Source: an uncultured Bacteroidales bacterium
Lineage (GTDB): Bacteria > Bacteroidota > Bacteroidia > Bacteroidales > Muribaculaceae
DNA length: 64,000 nt
Direction: 5' to 3'
NCBI GenBank assembly: GCA_958418815.1
Contig: CATZGB010000001.1
Coordinates: 70,230-134,229 of the forward strand
Under the pieces are notes generated by a model, which was given only the letters and a program-made list of their open reading frames with translations, was not told the origin of the DNA and did no database searches. Positions 25,016 to 33,892 of this stretch are shown in pieces; the first letter of the stretch is position 1; each line of letters begins with the position of its first letter. The translations under genes and the position numbers were made by a program.

Positions 25016-26248
25016 CTAACCGAAGAATATGTAGGCCGCGAATATGCCGGCCACAGACCCGGTGACGTCGGCAAGCAGGGCATACGGCACCGCGTAACGG
25101 GTCTTCCTTACCCCGACTGCCCCGAAATAGACAGCCAGCACATAGAACATTGTGTCGGTCGACCCCTGTATGGCCGCCGACACACGCGACACGAACGCGT
25201 CGGGCCCGTGGGTGGCCATCAGGTCAACCATCAGTCCGCGCGACCCGCTGCCGCTCAGTGGCTTCATCATCGCCGTGGGCAACGCCTCCACCCATCCGGT
25301 GTCTATCCCGCAGGCCCCTACGGCCATCCTCATCCATCCGGTCAGCAGGTCCATCGCCCCGGAGGCCCTGAACATGGCTATCGCAACCAGTATCGCCACC
25401 AGGTAGGGGATTATTGTGACGGCTGTCTTGAATCCCTCCCTGGCCCCCTCGATGAACGCCTCGTAGACATTCATCCGACGCCAAAGGCCGGCACAGAGAA
25501 ACAGCACTATGACCCCGAACAGCAGCGCGTTGGCTATCAGCGAACTGTAACGTTCCACCCGTTCGCCGTCCATTCCCGAGAAGAACCACACCATCAGTCC
25601 TATCAGGGCCATCATCCCTCCCAGCCATGTCAGCAAGACCGGGTCAAGAATCCTGATGCGCTGTCTGAGACACAGAGCGATGATGCCCACCAGTGTCGAC
25701 ACGAATGTCGCCATCAGTATCGGCAGGAAGACATCAGTAGGGTTGGCCGCCCCGGCCTGGGCGCGGTACATCATTATGGATATCGGTATGAAACATAGCC
25801 CCGACGCGTTGAGTATCAGAAACATTATCATCGCGTCGGTGGCGGTGTCCTTCTTGTCGTTGAGGGTCTGAAGCTCCTGCATGGCCTTGAGGCCCAGCGG
25901 GGTGGCGGCGTTGTCGAGGCCGAGCATGTTGGCCGACACGTTCATGAATATCGAGCCCATCGCCGGATGCCCCTTGGGCACACCGGGAAACAGGCGGCAG
26001 AACAGCGGCGAGATGAGCCTCCCGAAGAAGCCTATCACCCCGGCCCGCTCCCCGATTTTCATCAAGCCGAGCCACAGCGACAGGATGCCCGTCAGGCCGA
26101 GGGAAATCTCAAACGCGGTGGCGGCGGAGGTGAACGACGAGCCCATTATGTCGCTCCATATGCCTGCCTCGCCGCAAAACACCGACCGGTAGAGCGCCAC
26201 GACGAACGCCACCAGGAAAAACGCTATCCAGATATAATTGAGAGCCAC
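25016..26248 (-). CDS. SpmA/SpmB-like nucleoside-recognition membrane protein
   Basis: 410-aa polytopic membrane protein made of two Gate/nucleoside-recognition domains in tandem: an SpmA-like half (about residues 1-200) with SANMLGLDNAATPLGLKAMQEL, and an SpmB-like half (about 215-410) with GAREGFKTAVTIIPYLVAI and QGSTDTMFYVLAVYFGAVG. In Bacillus the separate SpmA and SpmB proteins are needed for spore-core dehydration; here they are fused in a non-spore-forming lineage. The real substrate is unknown. The start ATG 26248 is followed directly by the first TM helix. The -7 box is at 26276-26283. Confidence 0.85.
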   Translation of the reverse strand: MALNYIWIAFFLVAFVVALYRSVFCGEAGIWSDIMGSSFTSAATAFEISLGLTGILSLWLGLMKIGERAGVIGFFGRLISPLFCRLFPGVPKGHPAMGSIFMNVSANMLGLDNAATPLGLKAMQELQTLNDKKDTATDAMIMFLILNASGLCFIPISIMMYRAQAGAANPTDVFLPILMATFVSTLVGIIALCLRQRIRILDPVLLTWLGGMMALIGLMVWFFSGMDGERVERYSSLIANALLFGVIVLFLCAGLWRRMNVYEAFIEGAREGFKTAVTIIPYLVAILVAIAMFRASGAMDLLTGWMRMAVGACGIDTGWVEALPTAMMKPLSGSGSRGLMVDLMATHGPDAFVSRVSAAIQGSTDTMFYVLAVYFGAVGVRKTRYAVPYALLADVTGSVAGIFAAYIFFG

Positions 26249-26275
26249 TGCAGGTAAGAATTGGTTAATACTTCA

Positions 26276-26315
26276 CAAAGTTAGTCAAAAATCACCGCAT
26301 TTTTTCGTAACTTTG
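26276..26315. promoter_or_regulatory. Divergent -7 boxes
   Basis: Minus strand TAACTTTG at 26276-26283 (for the SpmAB-like gene) and plus strand TAACTTTG at 26308-26315 (for the PAP2 gene). Neither has an exact TTTG at the -33 distance. Confidence 0.6.
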
Positions 26316-26357
26316 CGCAGTTTTGACCAATAAACCGACTTATCGAAAATTCACACC

Positions 26358-27298
26358 GTGAAAAATTTCCTGATTTTATGCCTGTGTGTGTTGATGCCGC
26401 TGTGTGGTGTCGATCTCCACGCCAGTGATTTTAACGCAACTGTCGAGGCCGCCGACACTGTGGCTGTCATCATCGACCCCGACCTGACCCCGGATGAGGT
26501 CTACGGCGACACGGTCGTGGTGGTCTCCCCACAGCATGAGAGCACGACTTTCCCCCGCGAGGACCACACCCATGATTTCCACTGGGAGCAGTTTGCCATC
26601 CCCGCCGGTGTGGCCACGGCGTCGGCCCTGTTTGTCAAGACCCCCAAGCTCGTGCAGGCCCGCGAGTGGGTGCAGTCAAAGCTCGCCAACAAGACCGGAC
26701 AGCCGCGCACCGAGGTCGACGATTACCTCCAATACGCCCCCATGCTGGCCTCATACGCCATCTATTTCTGCGGTGTCAAGGGTGAACACAACCTGCTCGA
26801 CCGCACCATCATACTGGCCATGAGCTATGCCACGTTCGCTGTCGTGAACCATACCATGAAGTTCGCTTTCAGCGAGCAGAGGCCCAACTCGGGGCGCTCA
26901 ACTCTTTCCCCTCGGGCCATACCGGCACCGCCTTTGTCGGGGCCGAGTTTCTGCGCCGCGAATACTGGCACACCAACAAATGGATCGGCGTGGCCGGTTA
27001 TGCCTGCGCCGCCGCGGTGGCCTATATGCGTGTCTACAACAACCGCCACTGGATCAACGACGTGGTCGGAGGCGCTGCCATCGGCTACATGTCTACCGCC
27101 TTCGCCTACTGGCTCTACCCCAAAATCTTCCGCAAACGGGCCGCCCTCCACCGCCAGGAGCTGCTGCGCCGTATCGACCCGGAAGCGTCGGCTGGGGCAT
27201 ATGCCCCAGCCCGCCCTGGCCAGGGGGGCGTGAGATGTTTCGCCACACCCTACGCCTCCACCGCCTCTGCGGGCCTCTCCTGCCTCATTGTTTTCTGA
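26358..27298 (+). pseudogene. PAP2-family phosphatase split by a frameshift
   Basis: Reads from ATG 26358 with a signal peptide to about 26890, where the reading frame must change by one base to continue the protein to the TGA at 27296-27298. All three PAP2 catalytic motifs survive but in two frames. K-x6-RP (in TMKFAFSEQRP) is before the break. PSGHT (in LNSFPSGHTGTAF) and R-x5-H-x3-D (in MRVYNNRHWIND) are after it. The break sits at GGGG 26891-26894; one extra G would restore RPNSGALNSFPSGHT. The intact protein would be about 313 aa, a membrane-associated lipid phosphatase of the PgpB/UppP-like class. Without the shift, translation ends at 27233 with a nonsense tail. Either a true mutation, a phase-variable tract or a sequencing error. 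Confidence 0.85.
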
Positions 27299-27357
27299 TA
27301 AGTAGATTCTGCGGGTCAATCATCAGGCGGGCTGTGTCGAATATCGGAAAAAAGTCG

Positions 27358-27365
27358 TACCTTTG
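27358..27365 (+). promoter_or_regulatory. -7 box for the nucleoside kinase
   Basis: TACCTTTG, matching TAnnTTTG, 30 bp before the ATG at 27395. No clear -33 TTTG. Confidence 0.5.
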
Positions 27366-27394
27366 TAAGCAAAGGAACAACCTATATTCATCAT

Positions 27395-29104
27395 ATGAGT
27401 GACAGCCTGAAGATTTTTTGTGAGAACACCGGGGAATATGTCGACATCCGGGGGGGCGAGACCCTGCTGGAGCTTGCCGGCAGGATCGGACGGGAAAGGC
27501 TCGGCCTGGCGTTTCCCGAAATATGCGCTTTGGTCAACAACAAGAATGAGCCGTTGCAATACCAGGTCTTCGCCCCGAAGATGGTCAGGTTTCTCGACAG
27601 GCAGTCGGCCTCAGGCTTCAGGGTCTACACCCGCTCGCTTTGCATGATGCTCTATTGCGCTGTCCGGGAGGTGCTTCCGGGTGCCACCCTGCGCATAGTC
27701 CATTCGATTTCCAACGGATGGTATTGCCAGTTGTTCTTTCCCGGCGGGGATGGCGGAGGCAAAGAGACACCCGTGAATGCCGACACCCGGCTGCTGGGCC
27801 GCCTGACCGAGGTGATGAAGTCGCTGCGCGACCGCGACCTCCCTTTCATCCGCAAGGAGCGGCTGACCCGCGACATCTGCGGCAAATTCCGCGAGGAGGG
27901 GCTGTTTGAAAAGGTGGAGTTGCTTGAGACCCTCCACGAGCTTTACACCACGGTCTACCGCCTCGACGGGGTGCTTGACAGCTACTACGGCGCGCTCGCC
28001 CCGTCGACCGGGCTGATAGACATCTTCTCGCTCGAACAATACAAGGAGGGATTCCTGCTGCTGGGTGTCGACCGCAAGGACGCGGCCCGCGCGGCTGTCC
28101 CGGTCAGACGCGAGAAGATGTATGAGGCTTTCGACGAGAACCTGCGTTTCAACCACATCATAGGGGTGAGCAACGTCGGCGAGCTGAACAAGGCGGTGAA
28201 ACAGAACCGCACCGCCCAGCTGATAAATGTGGCCGAGGCCCTGCATGACAAAAAAATCGCGGCCATCGCCGACGAGATAGCCCGCCGCTACCATGAGGGT
28301 GGCGCGAGGGTGGTGTTGGTGGCCGGCCCCTCATCGTCGGGAAAGACCACCTTCACAAAGCGGCTCGCGATATACCTGCTGACCAACCTGCTTGAGCCGC
28401 AGATGATATCGCTCGACAATTATTTCGTCAACCGCGACCAGACCCCCCGCGACGAGACTGGCGACTATGATTACGAGTCGCTTTACGCACTCGACCTGGA
28501 GCAGTTCAACTCCGACCTGTCGGCCCTGCTCAGCGGCCGGGAGGTGGAGCTGCCGACATACAATTTCGAGCTTGGCAAGAGACAGTACAAGGGCGACCGG
28601 CTGCGCGTCGGCCCCAACACCATATTGTTGCTCGAGGGAATCCACGGGCTCAACCCCGAGCTGACAGCCTCGATCGAGGAGAGGATGAAATACAGGGTGT
28701 ATGTCTCGGCCCTCACCACCCTCTCTATTGACGACCACAACTGGATTCCGACCACCGACAACCGCCTGCTCCGACGCATCATCCGCGACCACAAGTACCG
28801 GGGGGCGTCGGCGGTCGAGACCCTGCGCCGGTGGGCGAGCGTGCGCCGTGGCGAGGAGCGCTGGATTTTCCCCTACCAGGAGAATGCCGACTCCACATTC
28901 AACTCCTCGCTGATTTTCGAGCTGGGGGTGATGAAAGACTACGGCGAGGCCATCCTGCGCGATGTCCCCAATGACTGCCCCGAGTATGCCGAGGCTTACC
29001 GCCTGAGACGCTTCCTGGGATATTTCCTGCCGATAGGGGAGAAGTCAATCCCCCCGACATCGCTGTTGAGGGAGTTTCTCGGCGGCTCATCATTCAGATA
29101 TTGA
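27395..29104 (+). CDS. Nucleoside (uridine-like) kinase with N-terminal TGS domain
   Basis: 569 aa. The N-terminus (about residues 1-65) is a ubiquitin-like TGS domain, and residues about 65-230 resemble the second additional domain of threonyl-tRNA synthetase. The C-terminal kinase domain of the uridine kinase/phosphoribulokinase family starts with the P-loop GPSSSGKTTFTKRL, followed by ISLDNYFVNRDQTPRDETGD. The composite architecture is common in Bacteroidetes and Firmicutes. The kinase probably phosphorylates a nucleoside, but the exact substrate and the role of the tRNA-synthetase-like half are not established. Followed by PatB at 49 bp. Confidence 0.87.
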   Translation: MSDSLKIFCENTGEYVDIRGGETLLELAGRIGRERLGLAFPEICALVNNKNEPLQYQVFAPKMVRFLDRQSASGFRVYTRSLCMMLYCAVREVLPGATLRIVHSISNGWYCQLFFPGGDGGGKETPVNADTRLLGRLTEVMKSLRDRDLPFIRKERLTRDICGKFREEGLFEKVELLETLHELYTTVYRLDGVLDSYYGALAPSTGLIDIFSLEQYKEGFLLLGVDRKDAARAAVPVRREKMYEAFDENLRFNHIIGVSNVGELNKAVKQNRTAQLINVAEALHDKKIAAIADEIARRYHEGGARVVLVAGPSSSGKTTFTKRLAIYLLTNLLEPQMISLDNYFVNRDQTPRDETGDYDYESLYALDLEQFNSDLSALLSGREVELPTYNFELGKRQYKGDRLRVGPNTILLLEGIHGLNPELTASIEERMKYRVYVSALTTLSIDDHNWIPTTDNRLLRRIIRDHKYRGASAVETLRRWASVRRGEERWIFPYQENADSTFNSSLIFELGVMKDYGEAILRDVPNDCPEYAEAYRLRRFLGYFLPIGEKSIPPTSLLREFLGGSSFRY

Positions 29105-29153
29105 GAATTTACCTTGAATTAATACCTGTCTAACCTGTAACACGAATTTACCT

Positions 29154-30374
29154 ATGTATGATTTCGACAAGGTGATTGACCGCCACGGAACCGGATGCGC
29201 CAAGCTGGCCGAACTGCAGCAGATGTTTGGAAGCTCTGACCTCACACCTCTCTGGATCGCCGACATGGACTTCGCGGTGTGTCCCGAAATCACCAGTGCG
29301 TTGCGCCGACGTATCGACCATCCCATTTATGGCTACGCCGTCGCCCCCGACAGCTACTGGGAGTCAATCTCGCAGTGGCTCGCCGACAACCACGGTTTCC
29401 GCGTCACCCGCGAGGAGCTTGCTTTTGTCCCGGGGGTGGTGAGAGGAATCGGATACGCCGTCAACCATTTCACCAGCAAGGGTGACCAGATCGTCATCCA
29501 GCCGCCGGTCTACCATCCCTTCCGCAGGGTCATCGAGGGCAACGGGCGAAAGGTGTTGCCCAACCCCCTGGTGCTGACCGAGGATGGCAACTACGAGATG
29601 AACCTCGAGGAGCTTGAGCGCCTTGTCAAGGAGCATCATCCGGCGATGATGATTCTCTGCAACCCCCACAACCCGGTGGGCATACAGTGGTCGCGCGAGA
29701 CCTTGGCGGAGGTGGGCCGTATCTGCCGCGAGGGGGGAGTGGTGTGCGTCTCCGACGAAATCCACGGCGACCTGGTGCTTTACGGCAAGCCCCATCACCC
29801 GTTTGCCGACTGCAGCGACGATTGCGCGGCTGTGGCCGTCACTTTCGGCGCGCCCTCAAAGACATTCAACATACCCGGACTCGTCTCCTCATGGTGTGTG
29901 GTGAAGAATCCCGCCCTGCGCGACGGTTTTTACCACTGGCTCGAGGTCAACGAGTTCTCGGCCCCGACATTCGTCTCCACGCTCGGCACCGAGGCTGCCT
30001 ACCGCAATGGCGGCAAATGGCTCTCGGAGGCCATGGCCTACATCGAGGAAAACATACGCGTGGTCAGGGAGTTCCTTGCCGGGAGGGTACCCTCGGTGGG
30101 GATGATAGAGCCTCAGGCCTCCTTCCTGGTGTGGATGGACTTCCGCCGTCTCGGCCTCACCCATGACGAGCTTGTCGACCTGGTGGTCAACCGCGCCCGC
30201 CTCGCCCTCAACGACGGCGAGATGTTCGGAGCCGAGGGCCACGGGTTCATGAGGGTCAACGTCGCCACGCCACGCGCATGCCTGCTCAAGGCCCTCGAGC
30301 GCCTGGAGTCGGCTGTCAACTCCCTTGAGAAACCGGTCACGGCCGGTGAGATGGCCGCCGTGGGCCAGCTCTGA
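29154..30374 (+). CDS. patB: MalY/PatB-family aminotransferase-fold C-S lyase
   Basis: Fold type I PLP enzyme of 406 aa. The N-terminal PLWIADMDFAVCPEI and YGYAVAPDSYWESI are the MalY/PatB signature that separates them from ordinary aminotransferases. The PLP lysine is K236 in APSKTFNIPG, and SDEIHGDLVL is the conserved Asp segment. Family members cleave cystathionine or cysteine S-conjugates. The symbol follows the family, and the in vivo substrate is inferred. It lies between the nucleoside kinase and aroA on the same strand; aroA follows by 36 bp. Confidence 0.87.
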   Translation: MYDFDKVIDRHGTGCAKLAELQQMFGSSDLTPLWIADMDFAVCPEITSALRRRIDHPIYGYAVAPDSYWESISQWLADNHGFRVTREELAFVPGVVRGIGYAVNHFTSKGDQIVIQPPVYHPFRRVIEGNGRKVLPNPLVLTEDGNYEMNLEELERLVKEHHPAMMILCNPHNPVGIQWSRETLAEVGRICREGGVVCVSDEIHGDLVLYGKPHHPFADCSDDCAAVAVTFGAPSKTFNIPGLVSSWCVVKNPALRDGFYHWLEVNEFSAPTFVSTLGTEAAYRNGGKWLSEAMAYIEENIRVVREFLAGRVPSVGMIEPQASFLVWMDFRRLGLTHDELVDLVVNRARLALNDGEMFGAEGHGFMRVNVATPRACLLKALERLESAVNSLEKPVTAGEMAAVGQL

Positions 30375-30410
30375 CACTCTGTGTATAACATTTGAATACG
30401 AATACCCGCT

Positions 30411-31730
30411 GTGGATTACAGGATATTGCCTCCCGAAGAACTGATTGAGGAGGGGATGGTCGCCATCCCCCCCTCCAAATCCATTATGAACCGCCGCCTG
30501 ATGCTGGCGGCCCTCACGCCGGGGATGGCTCTGCCTCCCGTCCGTGAGGATGAATGCTTCGACATCACCGTCATGCGTTCGGCCCTGTCGGCGATTGCCT
30601 CGTCGCAAGGTGGACGTATTGAGATAAACGCCGGGGAATCGGCCACCGCGCTGCGCTTTTTATGCTCGCTCGCGGCTGTCACTCCTGGATGCGACGCGGT
30701 GATCACCGGCGAGCCTGGTCTGCTGCGCCGTCCGGTGGGCGACCTCGTGGAGGCCCTGCGCCATTGCGGGGCGACCATTGAATACCTCGCCGAGGAGGGC
30801 CACGCCCCGTTGCGGGTCATCGGTGGCCCCCTCGCCGGGGGAGATGTCGACATCGACCCCTCGGTGTCCTCCCAGTTTGTCTCCTCGCTGCTTATGGCCG
30901 GCCCTCTGATGGCCGATGGTCTGAGACTGAGGTTTTTGGGCGAGCCGGTGTCGTTGCCATATATAAAGATGACAGTGGCGATGATGCAGGCCCGGGGAGC
31001 CGATGTGGAGCTTGCCCCCTTGTCGGCCAGTGTGGCCCCGGGGGGATACACCCCTTTCCAGTCTGACGACGAGGCCGACTGGTCGGCTGCCGCTTTCTGG
31101 TATGAGGTGGTGGCCCTGACGGCTGGATGGGTGACCCTCAGGGGACAGGAGAATGACGCGCCCCTGCCGCTTCCCGGTGACTCCCTGCAGGGCGACTCCG
31201 CCGCGGCCCGATTCTTTGAATGCCTCGGGGTGCTTACCGAGGCTTCCGACGACCATCCCGGCGCAATCTCCCTCTCCCCGTCGCCCGAGGTCTTCGGGCG
31301 GCTCGACCTTGACCTGAAGGATTACCCCGACCTTGCCCCGGCGCTCACGGTGACCTGCTGCATGCTCGGCGTGCCTTTCCGTTTTGTCGGGCTGGCCAAC
31401 CTCTCGATTAAGGAGACCGACCGCCTGCAGGCCCTCGTGGAGGAGATGGACAAGGTAGGCTGTATGCTGGAGAAGATACGCGACTATGGCCTGGAGTGGG
31501 AGGGGAAACGCCACCCGCTGACCGCCATGCCTGAGTTTGACCCCAGGGGTGACCACCGGCTCGCCATGGCCTTCGCGCCTGTGGCGGCCTATGTGCCGGG
31601 CATTGTGGTCAAGGATGTCGAGTGTGTGGCCAAGTCATATCCCGGCTACTGGGACGCGTTGCGGGGCCTCGGTTTCCAGACCCTCGACCCCTCCGAACCG
31701 ATGCCGGAGTCGATGCAGCCTGACGAATGA
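30411..31730 (+). CDS. aroA: 3-phosphoshikimate 1-carboxyvinyltransferase (EPSP synthase)
   Basis: Sixth step of the shikimate pathway: adds enolpyruvate from PEP to shikimate-3-phosphate. 439 aa, starting at a GTG because the conserved IPPSKSIMNRR substrate loop (K23) begins about 18 residues later. INAGESATALRFL is the PEP-binding region (shorter and diverged from the classical LGNAGTAMRPL). IKETDRLQALVEEMDKVG and GDHRLAMAFA carry the catalytic Asp, Glu and Arg residues. The chain is diverged, as is usual for Bacteroidetes AroA. The same strand carries aroB at 23.9 kb, though genes between them are unrelated. Confidence 0.93.
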   Translation: MDYRILPPEELIEEGMVAIPPSKSIMNRRLMLAALTPGMALPPVREDECFDITVMRSALSAIASSQGGRIEINAGESATALRFLCSLAAVTPGCDAVITGEPGLLRRPVGDLVEALRHCGATIEYLAEEGHAPLRVIGGPLAGGDVDIDPSVSSQFVSSLLMAGPLMADGLRLRFLGEPVSLPYIKMTVAMMQARGADVELAPLSASVAPGGYTPFQSDDEADWSAAAFWYEVVALTAGWVTLRGQENDAPLPLPGDSLQGDSAAARFFECLGVLTEASDDHPGAISLSPSPEVFGRLDLDLKDYPDLAPALTVTCCMLGVPFRFVGLANLSIKETDRLQALVEEMDKVGCMLEKIRDYGLEWEGKRHPLTAMPEFDPRGDHRLAMAFAPVAAYVPGIVVKDVECVAKSYPGYWDALRGLGFQTLDPSEPMPESMQPDE

Positions 31731-31752
31731 CCCGTTTTGCAGAAAGAGAAGA

Positions 31753-32247
31753 ATGATAGTGTTCCTTATAATACTGGCCGCGCTTGTCGGGGTAGGGCTT
31801 CCGCTTTACCTCCTCCACCGTGCCGACGAGAGACGCGCCGCCAAGAACCGACCAGCCGGCGGGGATTCCACCCCGGCAATCTCCCCGGAGCCGTCACGCC
31901 CTGCCGGTGACGTGGAGCGGGCCGAGACTGACGGCGCGGCGTCGGATGACGATGAGGTGTGTTGCGGTCTCCACATGACCTGCGAGAAAGACTCCCTCCT
32001 TGCCGATGTCAGCCAGACCATAGACTACTTCGACGATGAGGAGCTTGACCGCTTCGCCGGACGCGACGCAGATAGCTATTCGCCCCAGGAGACAGAGGAG
32101 TTCCGCGATGTGCTGCTGACGTTGCTCCCCGCCGACATCGCCCCCTGGGCGCGGTCGATACAGCTGCGCGGCATCACCCTCCCGTCGGAGGTGCGCGAGG
32201 AGCTGCTGATGATAGTGGCGGAGGCCCGCAAAGACCAGGCCACATGA
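31753..32247 (+). CDS. Membrane-anchored Cys-containing protein of unknown function
   Basis: 164 aa from ATG 31753; the frame is open upstream into aroA but the first TM helix begins right after this ATG. One N-terminal TM helix (residues 2-21) is followed by a basic patch, a low-complexity Pro/Ala/Asp linker (about 30-65) and a conserved-looking soluble part. That part contains CCGLHMTCEKDSLL, a possible metal- or redox-binding Cys/His cluster, then an acidic helix (DYFDDEELDRFAGR) and a helical C-terminus (TEEFRDVLLTLLP, IQLRGITLPSEVREEL). I recognise this as a conserved Bacteroidales hypothetical with no proven role. It sits between aroA (22 bp) and a metal ABC permease (30 bp). A link to metal handling is speculation from that neighbour and the Cys cluster. 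Confidence 0.72.
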   Translation: MIVFLIILAALVGVGLPLYLLHRADERRAAKNRPAGGDSTPAISPEPSRPAGDVERAETDGAASDDDEVCCGLHMTCEKDSLLADVSQTIDYFDDEELDRFAGRDADSYSPQETEEFRDVLLTLLPADIAPWARSIQLRGITLPSEVREELLMIVAEARKDQAT

Positions 32248-32277
32248 CCGACATGTTCGTGTCGGCTGTGGTTTTGA

Positions 32278-33102
32278 ATGTTTGACCAGTTGTTTACCGC
32301 TTTGTTTGAATACCAGTTTTTCATAAATGCCCTCATAGGGGTATTGCTCATATCCGCCGCCGCGGCGATGATAGGCACATATATCGTCACACGCCGCCTT
32401 GTGGCCATATCGGGCGGAGTCACCCACGCCTGTTTCGGAGGTCTCGGCCTGGGCTGTTTCCTCGGTGTCAACCCGATGCTGACAGCCGGGATATTCGCCG
32501 TGGCCTCGGCCTTGGGGGTGGAATGGCTCTCTGACCGCCACAAGGTGAGGGAAGACTCGGCCATAGCCGTGGTCTGGGCCGTCGGCATGGCCATCGGGGT
32601 GGTGTTTGTGTTCCTCACCCCCGGATTCGTGCCCGAGCTCAACTCGTTTCTGTTCGGCAACATATTGACCATTTCGACCGCCGACCTGTGGATTTTCGCA
32701 GCGTATCTCGCGTTGCTGTCGCTGTTTTTCGCATGGAAATACCGCCAGATAGTGGCGTGTGCGTTTGATGCCGACTTCGCCCGGGTGAGCCATCTGCCGG
32801 TGAGGTTTGTCAACACGGCGATGACCGTCGCCGTGGCCCTCTGCATAGTGCTTACCATCCGCCTTGTGGGGATAATGCTGCTGATGTCGCTAATATCGCT
32901 GCCACAGCTTACCGCCGAGGTGTTCGCCCGCCGTTTCTCTGGCATGATGGCCCTCTCGGTGGCCGTGTCGGTGGTCTGCTGCCTGGCGGGTCTGTTTCTC
33001 GCCACGGTGATAGATGTGCCCTGCTCGGCGTTGATTGTGATGGTCATGGCGGCTGTCTTCGCCGTCGCCCGGATGCTGCGCCGTCTCGGTATGAGACATT
33101 GA
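32278..33102 (+). CDS. Metal (zinc/manganese) ABC transporter permease, ABC-3 family
   Basis: 274-aa inner-membrane protein with about eight TM helices, of the ZnuB/MntB family. The hallmark ISGGVTHACFGGLGLGCFLG (residues 44-63) carries the His expected in the metal path. HKVREDSAIAVVWAVGMAIG and the C-terminal RLVGIMLLMSLISLPQ are also typical. No ATPase or substrate-binding protein gene is adjacent, so its partners must be encoded elsewhere. Zinc is the more likely substrate but manganese or iron cannot be excluded. Followed by the GH25 gene at 39 bp. Confidence 0.87.
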   Translation: MFDQLFTALFEYQFFINALIGVLLISAAAAMIGTYIVTRRLVAISGGVTHACFGGLGLGCFLGVNPMLTAGIFAVASALGVEWLSDRHKVREDSAIAVVWAVGMAIGVVFVFLTPGFVPELNSFLFGNILTISTADLWIFAAYLALLSLFFAWKYRQIVACAFDADFARVSHLPVRFVNTAMTVAVALCIVLTIRLVGIMLLMSLISLPQLTAEVFARRFSGMMALSVAVSVVCCLAGLFLATVIDVPCSALIVMVMAAVFAVARMLRRLGMRH

Positions 33103-33141
33103 CCCGAAACCCTTAATCCCATAATCCCCCCGTAGCCCTGT

Positions 33142-33864
33142 ATGGTCCGCATAGGAATTAAAACAGCCATCATCTCGATCACGGCCCTGCTTGTCGCTGA
33201 GCTGGGCATGATGGCCTATGACCGATGGTTTGCCGAGGGGGCTGTCCCCGACCGGGATATGTATCCCGCCAGGGGGATAGACATCTCCCACCATAACGGG
33301 AAGATTGACTTCTCGCGGGTGGCCAAGGCCGACGCTGACGTGGCATTTGTCTACATAAAGGCCACCGAGGGCACCGACTTCATCGACCCGGCGTTTGTCA
33401 GCAACGCACGCCGGGCAGTGGCCGAGGGGATACCCGCGGGTGCATACCATTTCTTCCGTTACGACACCGACGGGGAGCTGCAGGCCCTCAACCTCATCCA
33501 CGCCATGCGCGGACGCGGGCTGACACTGCCGCCGGCCATCGACGTGGAGGACTGGGGCAACCCCGACGGCCACACCACCGCCCTGATTGTGGAGCGGCTC
33601 AGGAGGATGACCGACTGCCTCGTGGCCAAGGGCTACACCCCGGTGATATACACCAACCTCGACGGCTACCACAGGCTGATAAACGGCAATTTCGATGACC
33701 TGCCGCTCTGGATTTCCTCTTTCTCAGACCCGCCGCTTGAGGTGGATCCAGACAATGTCAGGTGGTCGGTATGGCAGTATTCCCACCGTGGCGACATCCC
33801 CGGAATACCTTCGTCGACCGACCTGAATGTCATCAACCCGGCCAACCCGCTTTTCGCTCTCTGA
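33142..33864 (+). CDS. GH25-family muramidase (lysozyme-like)
   Basis: 240 aa. A single N-terminal TM/signal segment (about residues 7-26) targets it to the periplasm, possibly membrane-anchored. The GH25 barrel starts with GIDISHHNGKIDF (Asp47), runs through FVYIKATEGTDF, and has the catalytic Asp-x-Glu in AIDVEDW (D134, E136). VWQYSHRGDIPGI near the end is the usual final strand. The expected reaction is hydrolysis of the MurNAc-GlcNAc bond of peptidoglycan. It ends 28 bp before the pseudouridine synthase start. Confidence 0.92.
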   Translation: MVRIGIKTAIISITALLVAELGMMAYDRWFAEGAVPDRDMYPARGIDISHHNGKIDFSRVAKADADVAFVYIKATEGTDFIDPAFVSNARRAVAEGIPAGAYHFFRYDTDGELQALNLIHAMRGRGLTLPPAIDVEDWGNPDGHTTALIVERLRRMTDCLVAKGYTPVIYTNLDGYHRLINGNFDDLPLWISSFSDPPLEVDPDNVRWSVWQYSHRGDIPGIPSSTDLNVINPANPLFAL

Positions 33865-33892
33865 CGGCGCGCCGGCATATGAACCAGTAAAG

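Noticed and set aside
27240..27300. Separate small gene starting near 26990 in the second PAP2 frame
   Set aside because: Its sequence is the C-terminal continuation of the PAP2 protein, with the PSGH motif lying before any start codon in that frame.
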